A stretch of DNA of 64,000 nucleotides. Origin: Planctomycetales bacterium 71-10. GTDB lineage: Bacteria > Planctomycetota > Planctomycetia > Isosphaerales > Isosphaeraceae. Positions 53,233-61,839 of the stretch are shown here, piece after piece. Made by a program: the position numbers and the translations under genes. The number at the start of each line of letters is the position of its first letter. Within the stretch, counting starts at the first letter, position 1. The stretch is taken from contig MKTT01000099.1 in assembly GCA_001898385.1 (NCBI GenBank), forward strand, positions 40,648 to 104,647. The letters run 5' to 3'. The notes below the pieces were generated by a model, which was given only the letters and a program-made list of their open reading frames with translations, made no database searches and was not told where the DNA came from.

Positions 53233-53358
53233 CTACCGCGGCAGCCCCTGGCCCTTCGGCGGCGACTTCGGGACCTCGGACGGCTCCTCGCCGCCGCCCC
53301 CGCAGCCGGTGGAGATCAACGACAGGACGACGAACGCGAGCGACAACCAGCGGAGCAT
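53233..53358 (-). CDS. Small lipoprotein, 41 residues
   Basis: ATG at 53358 with GAGG 5 nt upstream; the frame runs 41 codons to TAG. It begins MLRWLSLAFVVLSLISTGC, a compact lipoprotein signal whose lipobox STGC gives a lipid-modified Cys19, then a Gly stretch and a Pro/Lys-rich tail (CGGGGEEPSEVPKSPPKGQG). The start is 7 nt after the nitrilase stop, so translation is probably coupled. Too short for most gene-calling filters. Function unknown; the short tail suggests an anchor or signalling peptide. Confidence 0.6.
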   Translation of the reverse strand: MLRWLSLAFVVLSLISTGCGGGGEEPSEVPKSPPKGQGLPR

Positions 53359-53365
53359 TTCGACC

Positions 53366-54298
53366 TCATCCCCCGCCCGGGGCCCGATCGCCGGGCCGGG
53401 CGTAGAGGCCACTATAAGCGCCCGTCCGGAGGTGCGAAAGCATGTGATGGCCCCGGCGTCGCGAGCGCTCGGCGCGGAGGGCGGCCAGGTCGACCGGGCC
53501 GACGACGATCTTCGCGCCGGGGCCCGGGTCGGCCTGGGCGAGGATCCGGCCGTCGAAATCGACGACCATGCTCCCGCCCGGCCACGAGAACGGCGGGTAG
53601 TTCGCCAGCGACGCCCCCTGGTTCGCCGCCACGACGTACGCCAGGTTCTCGACCGCCCGCGCCCGGTTGAACAGCGTCCACCAGTCCATCGGCGGCGTGG
53701 TGCCCCAGGGGTCCATGTAGGCGGACACCCGGATCAGCACTTCCGCCCCCGCCAGCGCGAGGGCGCGGATCGCCTCGGGGAACAGCCAGTCGTAGCAGAT
53801 CGCCGCGCCCAGGCGGCCGATCTCCGTCTCCGCCACGGGGAACAGCGGCTCGTCGTAGCCGGGGAGGTCGGCGGGGCTGGCGTGGACCTCCCACGGAAGC
53901 CACGGGTTCACCTTGCGGTAGCGGCTCAGGATCCCGTCCGGGCCGATCAGGCAGGTCGTGTTGAAGACCGCGCCCGGCCACCTCGGGTCGACTTCCAGGA
54001 ACGTCCCCGTCTGGATGAAGACGTTCCGCTGGCGGGCTTTGGCGGCGTAGCGGTCGGTGTGCTCGTTGGGGATCGGGACGGACAGTTTGTCGCGAAGCTC
54101 GTCGGCCGTCTCGTAGACGGGGGCGGCGTGCGCGAACTCGGGGAAGACGACCAGGCGGACGTCGAAGAAGGGCGAGTAGCCGACGACCGCGTGGTCGACC
54201 ATCTCCAGGAGCTTGCCCACCCGCGCCGGGATCTCGTCGCGGGAGCGAGGGCAGGGGAGGTCGGTCTGGCACGCGGCGGCGTAGTAGCGATCGGTCAC
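53366..54298 (-). CDS. Carbon-nitrogen hydrolase (nitrilase superfamily)
   Basis: 310 residues from a GTG at 54298; this start overlaps the upstream TPR gene stop (GTGA). The catalytic triad is complete: Glu54 (VFPEFAHA), Lys129 (YRKVNPW) and Cys168 (AICYDWLFPEAIR). Hydrolyses nitriles or amides such as carbamoylputrescine or omega-amides; substrate not predictable. No signal peptide. Middle gene of an apparent TPR / nitrilase / small lipoprotein operon. Confidence 0.9.
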   Translation of the reverse strand: MTDRYYAAACQTDLPCPRSRDEIPARVGKLLEMVDHAVVGYSPFFDVRLVVFPEFAHAAPVYETADELRDKLSVPIPNEHTDRYAAKARQRNVFIQTGTFLEVDPRWPGAVFNTTCLIGPDGILSRYRKVNPWLPWEVHASPADLPGYDEPLFPVAETEIGRLGAAICYDWLFPEAIRALALAGAEVLIRVSAYMDPWGTTPPMDWWTLFNRARAVENLAYVVAANQGASLANYPPFSWPGGSMVVDFDGRILAQADPGPGAKIVVGPVDLAALRAERSRRRGHHMLSHLRTGAYSGLYARPGDRAPGGG

Positions 54299-55206
54299 GG
54301 TCGGGGGGCGTCCTCGGCGGCGGGGGGCTGGAACGGGTCGCGGGCGGCCCCTTCCGGGGGCGCCTTGGGCTCGGGCTCGCGGAGCCGGGCGGCGTCCAGG
54401 AACGCGGCGAGGGCGACGTCGGGCTTCCGCCGGGGGTCGTCCAGCCGCCGGAAGACGTCGGCGGCGCGGGCCTCGCGACGGGAGAGATACCACTGGGCGC
54501 CGAGCACCAGCCAGGCGTCGCGGTCCAGGGGATCCTTGTGGAGATGCGCCTCCAGCTTGGCGACGTGGCGCGCGAAGTCGGCGGGTTCGGCGTAGAGCGA
54601 TTGCACGTCCTTCGCCGCGGCGATCCAGCCGGGCTCGGCGGTCTCGGCCTCGCGGAGGAGGTCCGCGGCGAGCGCGTACCGCTCGCGGACCAGGGCGAGC
54701 TGCGCCAGCCGCATCCGGGGCGCGGCGGAGAAGGGGTTGAGCTTCGCCGCCTGCTCGTAGCGATCTTCGGCCCGGCCGTGGTTGCCGATGCGGAACATGC
54801 GGTCGCCGAAGGTCGTCAGCAGTTCGGCCCGGTCGCGATCGGCCTTCTTGACGACCCTCCGCCGCTCCACGGAGACCGGCCGGATCATCGCGGGGGGCGG
54901 GGCGGGGGCCGTCGGCAGGCTCGCCGCGCCGGGGGCGAGGACGGGGACCATCGCCCCGAACGGGACGTGCAGCGTCGAGACCGCGCCGCCGTCCGGGGTC
55001 CCCCGCACGACGACGTAAGGGCGGGGGGTGTACCAGGCCCACCCCGGCGACGCCGCAGCCGGGACCTTGGTCGGATCGCCGCCGGAATCCTGGCCCGACC
55101 CGGCCCCGGAGCCGGTCGACCCGGAAGACTGGCCCCTCGCGATCGCGGCGGGGGCGACGACCAGCCCCGCGGAGATCAGCGCGCCGAGAAGCTCGATCCT
55201 GGCCAT
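54295..55206 (-). CDS. Exported TPR-containing protein
   Basis: 303 residues, with a strong GGGAGGAAG site before the ATG. An N-terminal signal segment (LLGALISAGLVVAPAAIARG) is followed by a Gly/Ser-rich linker, an envelope-domain-like stretch (WYTPRPYVVVRG) and TPR-like helices (about residues 130-260: RFGDRMFRIG-type repeats, RMRLAQLALVRERYALAADLL). The Pro/Ala-rich tail is disordered. First gene of the operon with the nitrilase (4-nt overlap). Confidence 0.75.
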   Translation of the reverse strand: MARIELLGALISAGLVVAPAAIARGQSSGSTGSGAGSGQDSGGDPTKVPAAASPGWAWYTPRPYVVVRGTPDGGAVSTLHVPFGAMVPVLAPGAASLPTAPAPPPAMIRPVSVERRRVVKKADRDRAELLTTFGDRMFRIGNHGRAEDRYEQAAKLNPFSAAPRMRLAQLALVRERYALAADLLREAETAEPGWIAAAKDVQSLYAEPADFARHVAKLEAHLHKDPLDRDAWLVLGAQWYLSRREARAADVFRRLDDPRRKPDVALAAFLDAARLREPEPKAPPEGAARDPFQPPAAEDAPRP

Positions 55207-55329
55207 GGCGTCTTCCTCCCTGGTGCGGGCGCGACCGTCGGAGAATGCGATGTGGATATTATCGCAGGCTCACGCCGCGGAGGAAACAGCGATCCCGGCC
55301 GGCGGAACGGCCCGCGACGCGATCGCGCG

Positions 55330-58300
55330 TCAGCGGCGGCGGCCCTGGCGGCCCAGGATGTCGAAGACGGCCGGGTCGGCCCCGACGTCCAGGCGGGGCC
55401 GGACGGCGAGGTGGTTGGCGTCGAGCTGGAGGTCCAGGGGCTCGACGCGGCCGGGACGGGGCCTGCCGAGGAGCCGGACGCTGGGCGCGGCGGAGCCGGT
55501 GCGGGGGCCGGTCACCTCGCGGATGTGGTCCGCGCCCCAGAGGTCGACCCACTGGGCCGCGACGTCGCGGTTCCGATTCGGCAGCGGGGCGTCGCCGCCG
55601 GCCGCGAAGGCTTGCAGCTCGATCGCGTCGCGGTCCTGCCGCCAGAAGACCTGGCCCTGGGCGAACGCCTCGGCGTCGGCCCGGCACAGGACGCTCTCGC
55701 GAGGAGTGCGCTCGGAGAGGTCGACGTAGGCCGTGTCGGAGCTGGAGACGAGCCACGGCCGGTCCGGCCCCGGCGCCTCGCCCGGCCAGGCGTCGACCCG
55801 GACGGCCGCCCCGGCCGTCGCGATCGTGCAGCGGTCGAGCCGCAGGTCGGCGAAGAACCGCGAGCGGGCCACCCGCGCCGGCGTGAGCGCGAAGACGTCC
55901 CCCCGGGCCCCGACCGCGCACCGCGACAGCGAGACGACGCCCATGCCGACCTCGGCGTGGAGGGCGTCCCCGACCGTGGCCAGGAGGCAGTCTTCCAGCA
56001 CGCAGGCCGGTCGGTCCATGGGGCCGACCAGCGGCGGGTCGGGGGGAGGGGAGGGCCTCGGGCGCGTCGTCGCGGCGACGAAGGTCACGAGGACGGGCGG
56101 AGGGCCCGGCGACTGGGGGATCGACAGCTCGCAGCGGTTGAGGGCCAGCGAGCCGTCCTCCACGCGGATCAGCGACTCCAGGGAGGACGGCCCTTCCGCG
56201 CGGAGCCGGAGGCCGGAGATCGACAGGCTGCCGCCGTCCAGGGCGAGGAGGGCGGAGCCGGCGGCGCCCGCCGCGGGCGCGAAGGTCAGGGGGGGCCTCC
56301 CGACCTCGCCCGGCTTGTCGGCCGGGGGCGGGGGCTGCTCGACGCGGATCTCGACGCTCGCCCCGCGCCCCAGGCGGACCGGCGAGATCGGCCGGGTCCC
56401 GGAGCCGATCACGCGGACCCACACCCGCCCGCCCGGATCCGAGGCGTTGTCCCGCAGGAAGGCCCCGAGGTCCCCGTTCCACGGGCCGACCGCGTCGACG
56501 TCGAAGGTCAATTCGCCGACGCCGCGCGGCCCGCCCCCGGCGTGGGCGATCGTCGGCGCGACGGGGGCGGGGAAGCCGAAGAGGGTCCGCGCCTTGAGGT
56601 GCGGCCGGGGGCGGGCGACGCCGTCGACGAGGCCCTCCCAGCCCGGCAGGAAGGGCCGGAGCGCCGGCGGGGCGAGGTCGGCGATCCAGGAGGTCGCCGG
56701 CCATTCCGTGGCGATCTCCCGCGAGCCCGTCGCCTCCTCGTTCCACGTGGAACGGAACGCGGCCAGCGTGCGGGAGCGGATCTCGTGCTCCGGCCCGGCC
56801 GAGTAGTAGCCGAGCCAGCCGACGAACAGGTTCTCCGCCCCGGACCAGTCGAGCTGGTGGCCCAGGACGGCCGCCGCGGTGTCGCTGTGGACCAGGCTGG
56901 CGACCCCCGGCCCGCCGATCCGGCCGAAGGCCGAGTCGTACGCCCGGACCGTCAGCCGCCGCGCCCCGGCGTCGGCCTTCGGCCCGCCCGTCAGGTCGAC
57001 CAGCGGGCCTCGGCAGGCCAGGACCGAGCCCAGCGCGTGCAGGGAATGCCTCGGCTGGGGCGAGGCGTCGGGCGTGCGGACGATCGGCCCGTCGGACGCC
57101 AGGAACGACCGGAACGCGACCGCCTCCGCCGCCCCCGGACCCATCTCGAACAGGGGCGAGACGTCGCCGCGGATCAGGCTGTCCTCGATGCGGATCCGCG
57201 AGAGGGGCCGGATCGCCCCGGCCTCGGTGCGGACGAATGCGAACGGCGACCGCATCGGGTTGTAGATGGTGACGGTGCAATTCCGCAGCGTCAGTTCCCC
57301 CCCCGCGACGTGGAACAGGGCCTTCTGGTTCAGGCCCAGGTCCCGGACGTTGACCACCAGGTCCAGCGAGTCCAGGACGAGAGACCGGCCGTCGAGGTTG
57401 AAGACGCCGGGCAGGGAGCGGGCCGCCTCCACCCGGCCCCCCTCGATCCGCACCACGGCACGATACCCGGGCCGGGATCGGATGATCCGGGCCTCGCCCG
57501 GGATCCGCAGGTCGCCGATCGGGAACGGCCCGACGTCCGCGATTTCGACCACGCCGCGGGGCACGTCGAGGGCCTGCCTGAGCGACGAGACCGCGCCGGC
57601 GTCGCGGGCGTCGGGCGCCCGGCGGACGACCGTCCTGGGGCCGTCCGCCTCCAGCGGCACCGGGGCGGTCGCCCAGGGGGGCAGGTAGGCGGAGAGGACC
57701 CCCGGCGGGTACGACTTCGCCGGGGCGACCGCCGCGGGCGCGTCGGCCGGCTCCACCCACGCGGGGGCGCCGCCCGAGGGCGACGCCGCGCGGGCCGGGG
57801 GCGGGGGGCGTCGGACGGGCTCCCGCTCGATCGCGGCCGGGGCCGTCGCCTCGACCGGCCGCGGCGGCTGCGCGGCCCGGCTCGGCTCCCCGACGGAGAG
57901 GGGCGCGTTGTTGTTCGGGAAGGGGCGGAGGATCAGGTCCAGGCCGATGACCCCCACGATCACGACGGCGCCGATGATGACGCAGCGCCAGATCCAGGCG
58001 TCCTCGGAGACGCCGTCGGGCTGGCGGAGCGAGACCGGATGCGGGAGGGGCACCGGGGTCGCGACGCCGGCCGGCCCCGGGCCGCCCAGGCCGGCGGCGC
58101 GGGGAGGGCCGACGGGCTCGTCCTCGTCCAGGAGGTCGTCGGCCAGCGCGGCGAGCGAGATCTCCGGGAGCGACGAATTCCTGGACTCCGGCCCGGCGGC
58201 CACCGCGACGGCCGCCGCCAGCGAGGCCCGATCGCGCGCGGGCCGGCCGCCGCCGACCTCCTCATCGATGGGGACCAGCGCCACGCTCGACTCGTCGCCG

Positions 58301-59145
58301 ACGATCGCGCCCAGCTCCGAGAGCAGCTCGCGATAGCTGGCCTGGCGATCCTCCGGCTTCTTCGCCATCATCCGGCGGAGGACCGCCCCGAGCGCCGGCG
58401 GCAGGTCCGGGCGGGCGGCCAGGACGTCGGGCGGCGGGTTGCGCGCGTGGCGGGTCAGCTTCTCCGTGATGTCGCCGCCGGGGTAGGGGGGGAGCCCGGT
58501 GAGCAGGTAGTGGAGCGTGCAGCCGAGCGAGTAGATGTCGCTCTGGAAGCTGGTGGCCCGGCTGTCGCGGGCCTGCTCGGGGGCCATGTAGTCGACGGTG
58601 CCGACGGTCGTCCCCTCGCGGGTGACGCGCTCGTCCTCGGCCTCGGGGCGCAGGGCCAGGCCCAGGTCGATGATCTTGGCCTCGCCCTCGGGCGTCCGGA
58701 GGACGTTGGAGGGCTTGACGTCGCGGTGGATCACGCCGCGCGAGGCCGCATACTCCAGCCCCCGGGCCACCTGGATGATCAGGCCGACCGCCTCCTCCGC
58801 GTCGAGCGGGCCGCGGTGCTGCACGTACTCGTGCAGGTCGCCCCCCGGGACGTATTCCAGGACCAGGTAGAAGCGCCCGTCGTCGCTCCCGCGGTCGTAG
58901 ATCTGCACGATGTTGGGGTGCTGGAGGTCCGCGGCGCTGCGGACCTCGGCGACGAACCTCTTGAGGATCGTCGTGTTGCGCGCCATGGCCGTCGGCAGGA
59001 CCTTCAGCGCGACCTCGTGGCCGGTCTCGACGTGGACGGCGCGGAACACCGAACTCATCCCGCCCGACCCCAGGGGGTGGAGGATGCCGTAGCTGCCGAT
59101 CCGGAACCGATAGGGCTCCTGGCTGGTCGATCCCGCTTCGGCCAT
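55330..59145 (-). CDS. Ser/Thr protein kinase with TM helix and large extracytoplasmic beta-rich region
   Basis: 1271 residues. The kinase domain (about residues 18-285) is intact: glycine loop LGSGGMSSVF, VALK (Lys48), HRDVKPSN (140-147), DLG in place of DFG (160-162) and APE (188-190). One TM helix lies near 386-406. The remaining 860 residues are extracytoplasmic and rich in short beta strands with LRIED-like patterns, compatible with a beta-helix sensor, though I assign no family. PknB-like architecture (kinase inside, sensor outside) is common in planctomycetes. A GAGGGG site precedes the ATG. Confidence 0.9.
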   Translation of the reverse strand: MAEAGSTSQEPYRFRIGSYGILHPLGSGGMSSVFRAVHVETGHEVALKVLPTAMARNTTILKRFVAEVRSAADLQHPNIVQIYDRGSDDGRFYLVLEYVPGGDLHEYVQHRGPLDAEEAVGLIIQVARGLEYAASRGVIHRDVKPSNVLRTPEGEAKIIDLGLALRPEAEDERVTREGTTVGTVDYMAPEQARDSRATSFQSDIYSLGCTLHYLLTGLPPYPGGDITEKLTRHARNPPPDVLAARPDLPPALGAVLRRMMAKKPEDRQASYRELLSELGAIVGDESSVALVPIDEEVGGGRPARDRASLAAAVAVAAGPESRNSSLPEISLAALADDLLDEDEPVGPPRAAGLGGPGPAGVATPVPLPHPVSLRQPDGVSEDAWIWRCVIIGAVVIVGVIGLDLILRPFPNNNAPLSVGEPSRAAQPPRPVEATAPAAIEREPVRRPPPPARAASPSGGAPAWVEPADAPAAVAPAKSYPPGVLSAYLPPWATAPVPLEADGPRTVVRRAPDARDAGAVSSLRQALDVPRGVVEIADVGPFPIGDLRIPGEARIIRSRPGYRAVVRIEGGRVEAARSLPGVFNLDGRSLVLDSLDLVVNVRDLGLNQKALFHVAGGELTLRNCTVTIYNPMRSPFAFVRTEAGAIRPLSRIRIEDSLIRGDVSPLFEMGPGAAEAVAFRSFLASDGPIVRTPDASPQPRHSLHALGSVLACRGPLVDLTGGPKADAGARRLTVRAYDSAFGRIGGPGVASLVHSDTAAAVLGHQLDWSGAENLFVGWLGYYSAGPEHEIRSRTLAAFRSTWNEEATGSREIATEWPATSWIADLAPPALRPFLPGWEGLVDGVARPRPHLKARTLFGFPAPVAPTIAHAGGGPRGVGELTFDVDAVGPWNGDLGAFLRDNASDPGGRVWVRVIGSGTRPISPVRLGRGASVEIRVEQPPPPADKPGEVGRPPLTFAPAAGAAGSALLALDGGSLSISGLRLRAEGPSSLESLIRVEDGSLALNRCELSIPQSPGPPPVLVTFVAATTRPRPSPPPDPPLVGPMDRPACVLEDCLLATVGDALHAEVGMGVVSLSRCAVGARGDVFALTPARVARSRFFADLRLDRCTIATAGAAVRVDAWPGEAPGPDRPWLVSSSDTAYVDLSERTPRESVLCRADAEAFAQGQVFWRQDRDAIELQAFAAGGDAPLPNRNRDVAAQWVDLWGADHIREVTGPRTGSAAPSVRLLGRPRPGRVEPLDLQLDANHLAVRPRLDVGADPAVFDILGRQGRRR

Positions 59146-59465
59146 GTGACCCCTCGGCCCACCTCGCTCGCGCCCGCAATCCGCCGGACGAGACCCATTC
59201 AGCTAAAGATACGGGCGCCCGGCCGCTTCGGCACGACCCGACCCGCCGGAATTCGGGCGCGTGATTGCGCGCGAGGGCCCACCTCGCCCCGAACCTCGAC
59301 CGCCCCCGGAGCGTCCCGGATGAGGGCCGAGGTCGCGCGAGGGCCGCCGGCCACCATCAGATACGCGACGCCGCGACGGATGTTTCACGACGGCCGGCCC
59401 GGTCGCGGACGCCGTCCGGTTGACAGAGGAGGGGCGGGAGACGAGAATCGGTCCCGCGGACATCC
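59146..59465. other. 320-bp region between kinase and tRNA genes
   Basis: No protein gene. The right end holds the candidate promoter of the tRNA-Arg genes (59420-59448). A stretch rich in GC near 59150-59400 contains nothing recognisable. Confidence 0.4.
59420..59448 (+). promoter_or_regulatory. Candidate sigma-70 promoter for tRNA-Arg genes
   Basis: TTGACA (59420-59425), a 17-bp spacer and GAGAAT (59443-59448), ending 17 nt before the first tRNA. The -35 is a perfect match and the -10 matches four of six positions. Confidence 0.6.
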
Positions 59466-59539
59466 GCGCCCGTAGCTCAGGTGGATAGAGCGGCGGTTTC
59501 CTAAACCGCAGGCCGCAGGTTCGAATCCTGCCGGGCGCA
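59466..59539 (+). tRNA. tRNA-Arg (anticodon CCT)
   Basis: 74 nt. Acceptor gcgcccg pairs with cgggcgc; discriminator A. D-arm gctc...gagc, anticodon stem gcggt/accgc, loop ttCCTaa giving anticodon CCU, which reads AGG. T-arm gcaggttcgaatcctgc. No encoded CCA at the 3' end. A closely similar tRNA-Arg follows 65 nt later. Confidence 0.93.
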
Positions 59540-59604
59540 TCCCTTTCCAAAGCAGTCGTTTACGGTCGCCTTCCCTCGGACGACGGCCGGGCTGGTCGGT
59601 CTAC

Positions 59605-59678
59605 GCGCCCGTAGCTCAGGTGGATAGAGCAACGGTTTTCTAAACCGTCGGTCGCAGGTTCGAGTCCTGCCGGGCGTA
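59605..59678 (+). tRNA. tRNA-Arg (anticodon TCT)
   Basis: 74 nt. Acceptor gcgcccg pairs with cgggcgt (first pair G-U); D-arm as in the neighbouring tRNA; anticodon stem acggt/accgt, loop ttTCTaa giving UCU for AGA. T-arm gcaggttcgagtcctgc. No encoded CCA. D- and T-arms nearly identical to the upstream copy, so the pair likely arose by duplication. Confidence 0.93.
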
Positions 59679-59832
59679 TTCGTTCGTAGATTCGTCGCCC
59701 CCGCGGGCGAGCACCTCTCTCGCCGCAGGGCGACCACGGGCCCCTCCCCGACGTGTCGTAGACTATTCTAGGAGGCGCGGCCCGTCGCCTCGGATTGAGT
59801 TCGACGTCCTCCACGCCCCTGGGACGCCTGCG

Positions 59833-60549
59833 ATGCATACGCCGGAAGAACGCCTGACCGAGATCCCGACCAACTGGACCACCATCACCAGCGCCCACGG
59901 CGCGGGCCCGCGCAGCCAGCAGGCCATGGGCGAGCTGGTGGGCCGCTATCACGACGCGCTCACCCGCTACATCCACCTGAAGGTCCGCGACCGCCACCTG
60001 GCCGACGAGGTCCTCCAGGAGTTCTGGACCAAGCTCCTCACCGGCAAGCTCGCCGGGGCCGACAAGTCGAAGGGCCGGTTCCGCGACTACCTGCGCACCG
60101 TCCTGCATCGGCTCATCATCGACCACTTCCGCGCCCGCAAGCTCCAGGCCCTCCCCCCCGGCGACCTCCTCGACGCCTCCGTCCCCGACGAGGACTTCGA
60201 CCGCGTCTGGCGCGAGGCCGTCCTCAGCCGGGTCTGGTCGCGGCTGGAGACCTACCAGGCGACCACCCCCAAGAACCGCTACGCCACCGTCTTGCAGCTC
60301 CGCCGCGACAACCCCAAGGCCCCCATCGAGGAGATCGCGGAGAAGCTCGCCGCCGTCGTCGGGGCCCCCATCACCCCGGAGGCTTTCCGCAAGAACCTCC
60401 AGCGGGCCCGCGCCAAATTCATCGAACTACTCGTGGTGGAGCTGAAGGAGACCATCCACCCCACCGACAGCGCCGACGTCGAGGCCGAGATCAACGACCT
60501 CGGCCTCGGCCGGCTCTACCGCCGCTACACCTCCAACGCCGACCGTTGA
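59833..60549 (+). CDS. ECF-type RNA polymerase sigma factor
   Basis: 238 residues. Region 2 is seen in ALTRYIHLKVRDRHLADEVLQEFWTKLL and GRFRDYLRTVLHRLIIDHFRARK. Region 4 is recognisable less clearly near TTPKNRYATVLQLRRDNPKAPIEEIAEKLA and the RKNLQRARAKFIELLVVEL DNA-binding helix. The long C-terminal region and the GRFRDYLR motif are typical of planctomycete ECF sigma groups. No anti-sigma factor is adjacent; regulation may be by the large kinase, but that is speculation. A terminator hairpin overlaps the stop. Confidence 0.88.
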   Translation: MHTPEERLTEIPTNWTTITSAHGAGPRSQQAMGELVGRYHDALTRYIHLKVRDRHLADEVLQEFWTKLLTGKLAGADKSKGRFRDYLRTVLHRLIIDHFRARKLQALPPGDLLDASVPDEDFDRVWREAVLSRVWSRLETYQATTPKNRYATVLQLRRDNPKAPIEEIAEKLAAVVGAPITPEAFRKNLQRARAKFIELLVVELKETIHPTDSADVEAEINDLGLGRLYRRYTSNADR

Positions 60550-60566
60550 AGGCGTTGGCCTTCAAC
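60545..60566 (+). terminator. Rho-independent terminator of the ECF sigma gene
   Basis: Perfect 9-bp stem gttgaaggc / gccttcaac with a 4-nt loop, followed by AATTTA. The stem overlaps the stop codon of the sigma factor gene. Confidence 0.6.
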
Positions 60567-60652
60567 AATTTAGCGGCACGACCCCCTTAGGTGGCGTTCG
60601 CTTCGCGGGTCGGCGCGGCTTTACCTTTTGTGGGGAAAATTCCCGACCACCC

Positions 60653-60680
60653 TTGACCGCCCATTTTCTGCATGTACAGT
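60653..60680 (+). promoter_or_regulatory. Candidate sigma-70 promoter of csrA
   Basis: TTGACC (60653-60658), a 16-bp spacer and TACAGT (60675-60680) in an AT-rich stretch. It gives a leader of about 110 nt before csrA. Confidence 0.6.
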
Positions 60681-60798
60681 TGTTACGAGGGAGGATCATG
60701 CTCGGCGTCCACGCCTCGCGGGCCTCTTCCTCACGGCGTTCTGGTCCTGACATCGGATGGTTCGCGCACCGCGCGATGGGCACCAGAGAGGAACCGCG

Positions 60799-61002
60799 AT
60801 GCTGGTTCTCTCCCGCAAGAAGAACGAGACGATCGTCATCAACGACAGCATCACCGTGACGGTGATCGAGATCCGCGGCGACAAGGTGAGGCTCGGGATC
60901 GAGGCCCCCAAGGACGTCACCGTCCATCGTCGGGAAGTCTACGAGGCGATCCAGAATCAGGCCCGGTCGGAAGATCAGGGCACCCGGACGTTGAAACCCT
61001 GA
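60799..61002 (+). CDS. csrA: Carbon storage regulator CsrA
   Basis: 67 residues. MLVLSRKKNETIVINDSITVTVIEIRGDKVRLGIEAP is the standard CsrA beta-strand core; RLGIEAP and VHRREVY contain the RNA-contacting residues. The ATG at 60799 follows a GAGAGGAA site at suitable spacing; the frame opens earlier but without homology. CsrA binds GGA sites in mRNA leaders and controls translation globally. Gram-positives and planctomycetes often link CsrA to flagellar genes, but none are near here. Confidence 0.95.
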   Translation: MLVLSRKKNETIVINDSITVTVIEIRGDKVRLGIEAPKDVTVHRREVYEAIQNQARSEDQGTRTLKP

Positions 61003-61023
61003 ATCCCGCCTCGGGCCGGGCGA

Positions 61024-61581
61024 TCAGGCCGTCCGAGACCGGACGAGCGTCACGAACTCGCGCATCCACGGCGCGTTGTCGTCCCATGCGCGGGCCGTCA
61101 CGAGGTTGTCGCTGACGACCACCTCCCGATCGACGAACTCCCCCTGCGCCGCCCGCACGTCCGGGGCGCACTGGGGATAGCAGGTGAGCACGCGCCCCCG
61201 CAGCGTCCCCGCCGCTGCGAGGATCAGCGCCCCGTGGCACGTCGCGGCCAGGGGCTTCCCCCTTTCCAGGAAATGCCGGGCGATCTCCAGCACGCGGGGG
61301 ATGTTCCGCAGGTACTCCGGCGCGCGCCCGCCGGGGATGACGAGGCCGTCGTATCCCTCGGGCTCCACGTCGGCGATCGCCAGGTCGGCGTCGATCCGGT
61401 AGCCGAGCTTCTCGGTGTAGGTGTCGAACCCGGGCTCGAAGTCGTGGACCACCGTCTGGATCTTGCGGCGCTCGGGCGCGGCGAGGTCCACGGTCCACCC
61501 TTCTTCCTCCAGGCGATATTTCGGGTAGAGGACTTCCAGGGCCTCAGCGGCGTCCCCGGCGAGCATCAGGATCCTGGGCAT
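61024..61581 (-). CDS. DJ-1/PfpI family protein
   Basis: 185 residues from ATG 61581 with GGAGGT immediately upstream; an upstream opening to 61659 is not part of the family. The nucleophile elbow is AATCHGA with Cys115-His116. The GGRAPEYLRN segment is typical of PfpI-type proteases or glyoxalases. Probable role in protein or glycation repair; substrate unknown. Convergent to csrA: the two stops are 21 nt apart. Confidence 0.9.
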   Translation of the reverse strand: MPRILMLAGDAAEALEVLYPKYRLEEEGWTVDLAAPERRKIQTVVHDFEPGFDTYTEKLGYRIDADLAIADVEPEGYDGLVIPGGRAPEYLRNIPRVLEIARHFLERGKPLAATCHGALILAAAGTLRGRVLTCYPQCAPDVRAAQGEFVDREVVVSDNLVTARAWDDNAPWMREFVTLVRSRTA

Positions 61582-61698
61582 CGGACCTCCCCCGGACGAG
61601 CGAACCGGCGTCCCCGCCGGATTCCGAGCCAGGGTAATGAGGAGGAGCCCCGGTTTCAATGGTTCGTCGGAAGCCGCCGCGGCTCGACGTTCTTCGGG

Positions 61699-61728
61699 TT
61701 GACCTGGGCGGGAGGCGGTCGCTAAAGT
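61699..61728 (+). promoter_or_regulatory. Candidate sigma-70 promoter for tRNA-Glu
   Basis: TTGACC (61699-61704), an 18-bp spacer and TAAAGT (61723-61728), ending 19 nt before the tRNA. The position is what is expected for a tRNA promoter. Confidence 0.6.
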
Positions 61729-61747
61729 GGTCCCTGTCCGAAACGAC

Positions 61748-61819
61748 GGCCCCGTCGTCTAGTGGTTAGGACACATGCCTTTCACGCATGCAGCACGGGT
61801 TCGACTCCCGTCGGGGTCA
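61748..61819 (+). tRNA. tRNA-Glu (anticodon TTC)
   Basis: 72 nt. Acceptor ggccccg pairs with cggggtc (one G-U pair); anticodon stem catgc/gcatg, loop ctTTCac; T-arm acgggttcgactcccgt; discriminator A. No encoded CCA. The sequence matches the general tRNA-Glu pattern. Confidence 0.95.
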
Positions 61820-61839
61820 TTCTTCACGCCTCTCGTCCC

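Noticed and set aside
54538..59475. 1645-codon open frame antisense to the kinase
   Set aside because: GC-driven chance frame opposite a kinase with all catalytic motifs.
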